From the NCBI RefSeq assembly GCF_009455635.1, contig NZ_QPER01000001.1, forward strand, positions 3,286,001 through 3,350,000: a stretch of 64,000 nucleotides of DNA, read 5' to 3'. The DNA comes from Paraburkholderia agricolaris (lineage in GTDB: Bacteria; Pseudomonadota; Gammaproteobacteria; Burkholderiales; Burkholderiaceae). Under the pieces are notes generated by a model. That model was not told the DNA's origin. It did not search any database and was given only the letters and a program-made list of their open reading frames with translations. Position 1 is the stretch's first letter. Every line of letters begins with the position of its first letter. The position numbers were made by a program, and so were the translations under genes. Positions 24,611-33,800 of this stretch are shown here, one piece after another.

Positions 24611-26977
24611 CTAACCCTGAACACCGGCAGCTAAAGGAGAAGCGCCGTTTGCATGGTTCGCGTGGTTAAGCGCATTTCGCGCAAACCCGACCGGTTCCGC
24701 CGCTTCACCTTGATGGGCATGGCTTTGTGCCGTGTTTTCAAGGTCCGACTGCACGCCGACTACGACCCGACCAGACCCCGACCGCCCGCTCTCTGACCCC
24801 GACCAGGATTCCGTATTGGTGAGGTCGCCCGTGCTGCCGGTGAGCTTTTCCGGGTCCAGCAGACCGCACAGGTGTGGGCGGCCATCATCCTCGCCGCTGT
24901 ACAGCAACTCGTATTCGAACGTGCCGTTGCGCCCGCGATGCGCGATCACGTATTCCAGTTCAACGAGCCGGGCAAGATGGATTTTCAGCTGCGTGTCGCC
25001 CCAGCTCGTCGCCGCCCTCACGTCGCGACGCGTGAAGCGGAACGCCGCGCGCGTCTCGTCGCGTATCGTGCATTGCGCCATCACCCAATCGGCCAGCAGC
25101 GTCAGCAGGCGCCGCGTCTGCGGCGGCAGCTCATCGAGCGTGCGCCCCAGCACGTCATGCGCAATCCGGTTCGCCAGCGCAATATCGTCGCGCGTGACCT
25201 CGATGTATTCGAGCGTCTGGCCACGATGCTGCACGCGTTTCACTTCGCGCTGGTGCTGGTGCAGCAGCGCAATCGAGCGGATCAGCGTCAGGTATTTCAC
25301 GTGGTCCCGGCGCATGCGCGTCTTGTCGTCCAGGAACGTCAGCAGGTGAGCAAACGGGTTCACAACATGGACCGGCTTCAGCAGTCGCTGCGCGTTGCGG
25401 TGCAGCGCCGTGATCGCCTCGCGATCCGCCCCGGCCAGCAGCCCTTCGAGCGTCTGCGCGACACGCTGGCGTGCGTGGATCGCCCGCGTCTGCTCGCGCG
25501 TCTCGTTGATCGTCAGCACCAGACAGCGATTTAATAATTCCTCGTCGACGTCGATCGCGGTCGTCGTCAGCATCAGCATCACCGGCCCCTTGACGCGGTA
25601 CTGCTTCGTCACCAGATTGCCCGTCGCCTCGTCCTTGCCCGTCGAGGCAATCGTCAGCTCGCCGTCCGATTGCAACAGCTTGAGCGCATACGCGGCCTGC
25701 CGCACCCCTTCCTCTTCGGCGATCGCCAGGATCTTGTGCTGCAAATCCGTCTCGCCGAGATAGAACAGGCTCTGCCCGGTCATCGCGCTATATTGAATCC
25801 GCTCCTCGTCGGGCATCAGGTTCAGCACCGCATCCATCAGTGAGCTTTTACCCGCCGCGCTTGTGGACTGGATCAGGATCGCCAGCGGCGCATCGAGCTT
25901 GCGGCTCACCGCCGCGAGATAGCCCGCCAGCAGGTTTGCGGACTCGCCGACGATCCCGCAGCGGTCCATGTCAGCAACGATACGCTCCACGAGATCCGGC
26001 GACTTCAGCAGATCCATCGCGCTGCGCTGCTGTGCCTCATCAATCGACGGCGCGGTGTCCTTCGGCGCGAGCGCCGCCGTGATCGCCGCGTCCTGCAACG
26101 TCTCGAGCTTCAGCAGCACACGCCCGAGATCGCGCTTCACCGTGTCGTCCTGCGCGCCGAGTTCGGCCGCAGCCTGCCGGATGAACGCGGCACGCTGCTT
26201 CGCGCTGTACACGTCGAGCGTATCGACGTGATACCCGGCATCATTGCGCACCTGCACGTTCACCCGCATCTGGTCCGGCCCGAGGTTTTTCTGCCAGCCG
26301 CGAATCCGCCAGTGACGCTCGCCAAACGCAAGCAGCAGCTCGCCCGCCGCGCCTTCGCTTGCGACCGGTTCCGCTGGCGGCGTCGCCGGCGTGCTGGCCG
26401 GCACGGGCGGCAATTCGCGTGGCAACGCAGGTTCGAGTTCAGCATGGGCGGCTAACAGAGGAGCGGTGTTCGCCGGTTCCGGCGCATGCGCAACGGCAGG
26501 CGCTGGCAGCAGCGGCGCGACTGGTTCGACCGGCACCGCTTCTTCTCTAGCTGCCAGTCCGGGCGCCGGGTGGACCACTGCGGCCACACCCGGCCGCTGG
26601 CCCTTGCCCAGCCACTCGGACTGTTGCAGCAGCAGGCCCAGGCTCTTTTGTGCAGGCTGAACCTTGCGCGCATACTCGTTCGCATCCATCCCCTTCGGGA
26701 ACAGCACGCGGAAGCATTCGATGCCCGACTCCAGCAGCTCCGTCGAGAGCTTCTGTGCCGCCGCGTTGCCCGCGTCATCGCGGTCATACGCAATCAGCAC
26801 CCGCTGCGTACCGTGGCGTTTCAGCGCAGCCCGGTGATCACCGGTGAAGCCGTTCACGCCGTACGCCGCGATCACATTGCGATACCCCGCACACCAGAAC
26901 GTCATCGCGTCGATCAGCGAACCATCACGACCAATTGCGTCCAGCGAGCGAACCGGCCAACCTGCAGCACGACGCAC
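24611..26977 (-). CDS. 5'-truncated TOPRIM/ATPase (primase-helicase-like) protein of a mobile element
   Basis: About 788 codons. Residues about 20-110 form a TOPRIM-like domain (AAYGVNGFTGDHRAALKRHG; VLIAYDRDDAGNAAAQKL gives the D-x-D of the motif). A proline/alanine-rich linker follows, then a P-loop ATPase with SAAGKSSLMDAVLNLMPDEE. The usual N-terminal CHC2 zinc finger is absent and the catalytic Glu expected four residues before Asp in the first TOPRIM motif is Gly (GSLID), right at the frame's beginning. The gene therefore looks cut at its 5' end by recombination. The true start cannot be placed; the ATG used is only the first available. Confidence 0.65.
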   Translation of the reverse strand: MRRAAGWPVRSLDAIGRDGSLIDAMTFWCAGYRNVIAAYGVNGFTGDHRAALKRHGTQRVLIAYDRDDAGNAAAQKLSTELLESGIECFRVLFPKGMDANEYARKVQPAQKSLGLLLQQSEWLGKGQRPGVAAVVHPAPGLAAREEAVPVEPVAPLLPAPAVAHAPEPANTAPLLAAHAELEPALPRELPPVPASTPATPPAEPVASEGAAGELLLAFGERHWRIRGWQKNLGPDQMRVNVQVRNDAGYHVDTLDVYSAKQRAAFIRQAAAELGAQDDTVKRDLGRVLLKLETLQDAAITAALAPKDTAPSIDEAQQRSAMDLLKSPDLVERIVADMDRCGIVGESANLLAGYLAAVSRKLDAPLAILIQSTSAAGKSSLMDAVLNLMPDEERIQYSAMTGQSLFYLGETDLQHKILAIAEEEGVRQAAYALKLLQSDGELTIASTGKDEATGNLVTKQYRVKGPVMLMLTTTAIDVDEELLNRCLVLTINETREQTRAIHARQRVAQTLEGLLAGADREAITALHRNAQRLLKPVHVVNPFAHLLTFLDDKTRMRRDHVKYLTLIRSIALLHQHQREVKRVQHRGQTLEYIEVTRDDIALANRIAHDVLGRTLDELPPQTRRLLTLLADWVMAQCTIRDETRAAFRFTRRDVRAATSWGDTQLKIHLARLVELEYVIAHRGRNGTFEYELLYSGEDDGRPHLCGLLDPEKLTGSTGDLTNTESWSGSESGRSGSGRVVVGVQSDLENTAQSHAHQGEAAEPVGFARNALNHANHANGASPLAAGVQG

Positions 26978-27000
26978 ATCGCGTTATTGCCGACGAGTGG

Positions 27001-27225
27001 CTACAGCGTGCGATCGCCGGAATTCAGCAAATGCATTGGGACGAAGTTGCCCGCAGGGAAGTCGCGCAAAGGCTGTTTTAGCTCCCGCACGCTGAACGCT
27101 CGGCCAGCGACGGATTGCACCAATCGAACGACAGCGCCCTCACGCTCGCCGACGCCATAACGCACAAACCCGGCGCTCGGGCCGGGTTCGGGTCTCTGCG
27201 GCTGTCCGGATAAAAACCGGCGCAA
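27001..27225 (-). pseudogene. Gene fragment of unknown origin
   Basis: A 74-codon open stretch between the truncated primase gene and the immunity gene. Its middle (REGAVVRLVQSVAGRAFSVR) looks like true protein sequence, but I recognise no family and it is probably a remnant left by the insertion of the mobile element. The rest of 26978-27262 shows nothing else. Confidence 0.3.
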
Positions 27226-27262
27226 GGCGGCTATCCTGCAAGATCAAAGGATGAGAACCGAT

Positions 27263-27880
27263 TCACATTGAAGGAAGAAACAGATGCCCATGCTCTAGCT
27301 CCTGTTTTAATGAATTCTTCGGTATATCATCGGGCACTTTCATTGATGAATTCACATATAGTGCCCTGTCTAGAAACGGACCTGCATCAGCGTGCAGGTC
27401 CAATGCAGAGCGAGACGCGATGATAGCCCAGTCCGGATTCCACGCTTGAGCCAAGGCGGTTGCTACTTGTCGGACTTGATCGAATGAAGTTGTATCAAAG
27501 CGTGACGGAAGCTTAAGAACGATCGCATTAGACAATCCAGCTACGGCTGAGTACAGCCCACACTTCATCGTCAAAGACGATGCTTCTTCATCGCCCCCAC
27601 CGTTCCAAACGGAAATGCGATATCCCAACTCGTCAATAACTTCGCCGCCGACGTCCCTTCGATTACGCCCCTTCATGAACAATTCGGCGAGTGCATCCGT
27701 TGACAGATCAATGGGCACCGCCTGCGTCGCTTCGGAACGACTACGGCCTAGCGGACGCCAACCTTTCAGATATTCGGAGACCTGCGAAAGCGAAATGAAG
27801 AACTGACCTGCACGGCAGGCACAAGCATCGACTGGCTCACGCCGTGGGCCCCAGTAAGCAGCAGCAAGGTAGGTTTCCAA
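27263..27880 (-). CDS. cdiI: Immunity protein for the CdiA toxin (Imm52-like)
   Basis: A 205-residue soluble protein that starts at a TTG (27880) with AAAGGA placed well ahead, 12 nt after the CdiA stop. Its N-terminus LAAAYWGPRREP has the W-G-P motif I associate with the Imm52 family, which usually neighbours Tox-REase-5 toxins, and that is the toxin type predicted next to it. No membrane segment is seen, consistent with cytoplasmic binding of a nuclease toxin. It should protect the producer and its siblings. Position is decisive; the Imm52 name is from memory of the family pattern. Confidence 0.78.
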   Translation of the reverse strand: METYLAAAYWGPRREPVDACACRAGQFFISLSQVSEYLKGWRPLGRSRSEATQAVPIDLSTDALAELFMKGRNRRDVGGEVIDELGYRISVWNGGGDEEASSLTMKCGLYSAVAGLSNAIVLKLPSRFDTTSFDQVRQVATALAQAWNPDWAIIASRSALDLHADAGPFLDRALYVNSSMKVPDDIPKNSLKQELEHGHLFLPSM

Positions 27881-27892
27881 AAGCGTCGTCCT

Positions 27893-30800
27893 TTACTTTG
27901 GGGGCTGGTAAATAACAGAAACTCCTTTAATGCCTTCGTCACTCAGCAGGTTCTTGATCGCCGTGGCGGCTGATGGCTCAGCCACACTCCATTGGATCGA
28001 TTGGCCCTGAGCTGCAGCAACCTGACGTTCTGCTTGGTCAATGAGGCTATATTGACCAGCAAACCAAGGTTGGAATTCGCCATTGCTTCCAACGAAATTC
28101 GCGTATCCCGGTCCCTTGGCATCGAGTAAAGTCCCGTCAGCACTTATGCCGTCGAATTTTACTCCGTTGACAACGTACGCCTGTCCCGTAACGCCAGTGA
28201 TCTGCGTTTGGTAAGCCTGTGCTTGTGGTGACATTGACTCATTGACAGGTGTCCAATTACCGCCTGCATTGCTGGTGCTCTGTCCGGTCGTGCTGTTGCC
28301 CGAGCCACTACTGCCCTCGCCGTTCGACAGAATCGCATTGCTCGGCATATACCCCGGCATTCCCGGCGCAGCAACCGGAGGTGTTACGACACACCCGGCT
28401 GGCCCGCAAGCCACCAACGGCGGCGTCACCACCGCTCCGCCTGTAGCAGGCGGATTGCCACCGTTGTTCGCACCAGCGATCTGGTTGTTCGGATCTGCGG
28501 GCGGCGTCTGCCCGCTGTTCGCGTTCATCAGACCGATGAACTGGTTGCCCATGTTCACCGCGCCCCGCCCTGCACTCGCAAGCTGACCGCCAATCCAGTC
28601 CGTCGCATCGTTTGCTGCGCCAACAGCAGCCTGGATATGGAGCAGTGAAGCTAGGTCGTTGTTCAATGCCTCGTTCTGCGCCCATGTCGCGCCCGACGCC
28701 GCGTTCTGCCCGAGCGCCCCGGCCACGCCTCCGCCCGCAAGCATGGCGATGGCCGCGATCGCTGCTGTCTGTCCAGCGTCCGGTGCAGTTCCATTCGGAT
28801 CGATACCGGCCAGCGCGAACGGTGTCACCACCGCACTCGTCGCAGCCCCCAGGGCTCCACCCGCGCATCCGTTGCCTTCGGCGGCGCTTGCTGCACATCC
28901 GAGAACTGCATGTTCCGCAACGTTCGCAAACGTCAGCGGATCAGTCCCACTACCGATCGCGTAGGCACCCGCTGCCGCAACATCGCTGACCGCATCGTTT
29001 TTCAGATTCGTCAGGAAGCTGCCGCCACCGATCGCAGTCTGCACGCCAGCCTGAATCGTCGCTTCGCCCGCAATCCCCGCGCCTTGCGCGAATACCGTGC
29101 TCGCCGTCACCTGCCCAGCTTGCGGCACCAGCGCATTGCCGACACTCTGTACGCCCGCCAGCGACGCAAGGCTGTCAGGTGACGCGGTCCACGTCCATCC
29201 CGGGGTGCCGTCACTCACCGTAATGCCGTTGGTCAGCCCTGCAGTCAGGAATGCCGTAGCACCACTTTCAAGCATCGAGTTCAGACTGAACGAGCCATTC
29301 GCTGCTTGTCCTAATGCGCTGCTCGCCATCCCCGCGATGCCCGCCGACAATGCAATATTCCCCAATCCCGCAGCGACCGCCGGCATCGCCACGCCTTCGG
29401 TCGTCGTCGTGGCGGCGGCACCCGCCGCGAATGTGCTGCCTGCGTCAGCACCCGCCCCTATAGCGGCCGACGCAGCCCCCGCCGTCATAACCGACGCGAC
29501 CACCATTACAGCCAGCATCCCGATCGTCTGGAACATCCCCTCGCTGTCCGCCAGCGACGTCACATCAGTATGCAGATCGTTCTGCACCGTCGACTGCGTA
29601 AAGCTGCTGCCCAACTGCGCCTTCAGCGCAGCCAGTTGCTGCTGCGTCCCCGCCGCGTCAACCGTGCCATCCGCGTTGAGCTTCTGCAGTACGCCACCAA
29701 TCTGGTTCACCGCATCGACATTCAACTGGTAGTTGCCAGCCGACATGAAACCGCCCTGCTGCGCGACGGTGCCCGTGGTCGTGATCAACTCATAGAGATC
29801 GGGGACGTAGGTGCTTTGCGTCCCGATGTCCGTCGAACGCTGCTGGTTCGTCAACGAACCCGCGTTGACCGTCAACGTATCCGTCGCCGTGATCGAACCC
29901 GTATTCGTGATCGCTCCACCGTTCGACGCCGTCAGCGTGACGCTCTGCCCGCTGATCGTCCCGTCGTGCTGAACTACTGCATAGTTCTGCGGCAGATACA
30001 CCTGCGGCATCAGCGCATCAACCGTCGGGCAGCTCGCCGTCCCGGTGGCGGTACATCCCGGCTCAGGCACGCTCTCTTCGACATACCAGAGCATCGGCTT
30101 GTCGAGTGCGGCAATCTGGCCCTGCGTCAGTGCTGTGCCAAGCGCAATGTTGTTCGCCTCGGCATACTGGATCGCGTTACCGTACAGCGCTTTCTTTTCC
30201 TGGTCCGTGACGGACGACTGCTTCGTGTTGTCATAAGACAGCCCACTCACGAAACTCGCCTGCCCCGTCTGCGCCAACGCAGCCTGCTGCAACAGTTGAT
30301 TTTCCGAGAACGGGTCGTAGTAGAACTGTGTGGTGTTCGGTTGCAGGCTCGCCGGCAGATTGGCCAGCAACTGGTTCGGCCCGATGTTGCCAATCACCAG
30401 TGAAGCCGGACTGTTGACCAGATAGTTGATGTTGGGGGCGCCGCTAGTGGCAGAAGCGCCCGTCGCTACCGTGATACCGGGCGACACGGGCGGCGGCGGA
30501 GAACCCAACTCAAGGGCCGGGGCGGTGATCGACCCTGCTGCGTTGCCCGGAGCAGTGACGCCTGTGGACGTGCTGCCCGCTGTGCCCAGCGATCCGCTGG
30601 AGTTGGCCGCAATACCTCCCGCAACGCCTGATGCGCCGGCCAGGCCGCTTCCGATGGTCACGATACCGCCAGCCAGAATCGCCGCGTTTGACGCAACGAC
30701 CGGGGTACCCACCGGCCCGAGCGGAACGAGCTGACTCGAGCCGGTCGGTTGCGGCGTATAAACAGCCGGCGACGTCAGGCCATTAACGAGCGTTGCACCC

Positions 30801-33800
30801 GTCAACGCCACCTGCTGTCCCAACACGTTGCCGGAGTTCTGCAACTGGCCGCCAGCAGTCACCGATAACGACGGGGCCTGGATCGTGCCCGACAGGCTCT
30901 TATATGGCGTAGGCGGCTGAACGCTGTCGCCACCGTGATACGCGCTGCCAAACAGCGTCGAACAGTTTGCCGCGGTTCCACAACCGAAGTTGTCCGGCGG
31001 TTTCGAGCCGCCGATCACAATGCCGTAGAAAGCATCGTGCCAATAGGCGTTCAGCGTCTGGTCCTGGTTCGTCACCGTCGACGTCGCCGCGATAGACGCT
31101 TGTGCGCCCGCCGTAATCAGGCTGCCCGTGTTGACCAGCGTGCCCACGCTGAACGACAGGTTACGGTTGGCCGTGATCGTCGATGCATCGCCCGACTGCT
31201 GGTCGGTGAAGGCGTCGCAATAGTGCAAATTGGCGCCGCTACAACCGGCCACGGCCGTCTTGCCGAAGTTCTGATATATCTGAACGGCCGCTGATAACGT
31301 GTTGGTCAACGCAGCGGTACTGATCGCGATATCGCGACCCGCCTGAATATTGCCCGACGTATTCGTCACACTCGCCGACTGCGTGAGATTGGTCTGCGGA
31401 TTGCCCGGATCGCTGTTGCCGCGCGTAGTGCCCGCACCGCCCATCACCACATCGCGGCCGGCGAGCAGATTGCCGTACGTGTTGCTCACGGTCGGCGCCG
31501 CGATGATGAGGTCGCGCCCGGCGAACACCGTGTTGTTCGTCTGCGTGTAGCTGTAGCTTTGCGTGACGGTCTGGTCGCCGTAGATATTCGCGGCATCGTT
31601 GCCCGGACCATACGTCGCGTAGAAGTGCAGGAGCGCCGCGTAGAATTCGGCGTTCGTCATTGCGTCGGTAAAATCCTGCCCCGGGCGCTGATAGTTGATG
31701 ATTTGGTCCGGGTACGAGATCACCGTTCCCAGGTAACCGCATTGCCCTACGGAGACGCCGGCCGCACAGCCTGTCTTTGACGTCACGGAATCAGTGTGAT
31801 AGCCCTGATTCGTGAAGCTGCTCGCGGTGACGCGCATGTCCTCCACCGCGTACAGCCCCCCAGCGTTCGTCAGCCCGCCCGCGGTTCCTGTCAGAGACAG
31901 ATCCTTGCCGGCAACAATCTGCCCGGCGTTCTGGTTCGTATAGACGGTGACCGTGGAGGTCTGCGCTGCCGGCGGGGCGCTCGTCGTGAGGATATTCGCG
32001 GAGGTCGCGGTATAGTTGCCGGGTGCCGGGTTGCCCTGATCGTCGATGGGTTGAAGCATTGGGGCCAGCGTCCCCGCTGTATAGGCCGCCTTAAGCTGCG
32101 TCAGGAAAGTTGCGTACGCAGCGCTATCTATACTGTCCGTAATCGTTGAGGTTGCCGCGTCGCCGCCGTTATCGAGCGACGCCACGTTCAACGTGATGTT
32201 GTTCCCGGCGGAGATGGTGCTGCCGTGGTTGTTCAACGCGCCGGTAGTGATCGACAGGTCGTGTCCGGCGGCAATCACGCCGGCCTGCCCGGTGGGCTGG
32301 GTCGTCGTCGTGGTCTGCGTGACCAGGGGCAGCGCGATACCGTTGAACGTCCCTCCGCTCAGATCGGCCGCCGTAACATCCGTCGCCGAAGCTGGCTGAA
32401 AATCGCCGATGCGCCCGGTGAGCGAACCCGAGTAGGTGTTGGTCGAACCGTCTATCGGGTTTGTCGTGGAACCCGAGAAGGTCAGCGATCCGATCGCCGT
32501 CGATAGAAACGCCGATCCCATTCCCGCCGCAGCAATGGTCGTACTCGATGTCGTCGTGGTCGTCGTGTTCGCGCCGGCCCTGCTATTGTTCACATCTGCG
32601 GCATTGATCGTAATGTCGTTCTGCGCGGTGATCTTGCCACCGACATTCGTCAGATCCCCCGACAGATTCGCAGTCAGATTACGCCCTGCCCCTGTCGACG
32701 CCCCACTGTTGTCGTAACTGCTGCCGTTGAGGTTGACGTCGCGCACGGCGCTGACCGTCCCCTGATTGGTCGTCGCGCCGTTGAGATTGATGTCCTCATT
32801 CGCATGGATCGTTGCGCCCGCCTGATTGACGATCGTGCCGGACAGGTTGACGTCATTGCCTGCGCTAATCGTGCCGCTATTGATCAACGTGCCGTTGGTC
32901 GACAGTGTGATGTCGCCCGCTTTACTGATCGTGCCGCTGTTGCTGAAGCCCTGCGTCGCGCTGATGGCTACACTATTGCCGGGCATGGCCCACGTGCCGG
33001 AATTGTTGAGTTGCAGCGTGTTGATCGTCAGCGCGTTGCCGAGATTGAACGTGCCGCTCGATGCCGCGGAAGGATCGAACGCCTGGTTCAGCAGGTTCAG
33101 CGTCAGATTGTGCTGAGCGAGAATCTGACCACCGGCATTGTTGAATGTGCCGTTGCCGCCCGTCACGGTGACCGTCGCGTCGCCCGGCGTGCCAGGGCTC
33201 GCAGCACTGGTACTGCCTGCAAAGATCACGCCGTTATTGTTGCCTGCCAGACTGCCGGTCGTCACGTTCAGCGAATTCGTCCCGATGATCGCGCCGCCGT
33301 TGTTCGTGAGCGCGCCATTTGCCGTAACTGCTGTCGTCAAGCCGGCAATCGATCCCTGGTTGTTCAGGTTCGTCGCATTGACGGTCGTCGCTGCGGTAGA
33401 AATCAGGCTGGCGTTGGCCGCATTCGTTACGTTCGCGCCGCCAACCGTCAGTGCGCCGCCCGCAAGCACGCTGCCCGTGTTCACGACCGCGCTCACACCA
33501 GACAACGTGGCCGAGCCTTGAACGAGCGTCTTGGCGCCAGCCGTCGTCAACTGATTCGACGCGTTCGCACTCAGATTCCCGCCGATCAGCGCGTTGCCCG
33601 TCGTCACGTTGACACCGGATAGCGTAGCGTTTTTCACTACGTTCAGTTGCCCGGCGGACAGGTCAAGACCGTTCTGCGCGGTCGCCACGAGGTTGCCCGA
33701 AACGGTGGTCGTGCCTCCCGTGCTGACGTTTGAACCGGTCAGGGTCGCGTCGCCACCAACCTGCGTCGTGCCTGTCACCGCGAGATTGTGGGCTGCTGCC

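Larger units (their letters stand above)
23435..26977 (-). mobile_element. Decayed primase-recombinase element inside the CDI locus
   Basis: A two-gene unit (TOPRIM/ATPase then tyrosine recombinase) of the type carried by transposon-like genetic elements lies between the CdiA/CdiI pair and the orphan module, in the same direction. Its upstream gene is truncated. The exact ends are not defined: the left bound used is the direct repeat at 23435, the right one the first codon of the broken primase. No target-site duplication was identified. Confidence 0.55.

Noticed and set aside
23429..24634. Plus-strand 401-codon frame over the integrase
   Set aside because: Antisense shadow of the tyrosine recombinase, with long His/Arg/Pro runs.
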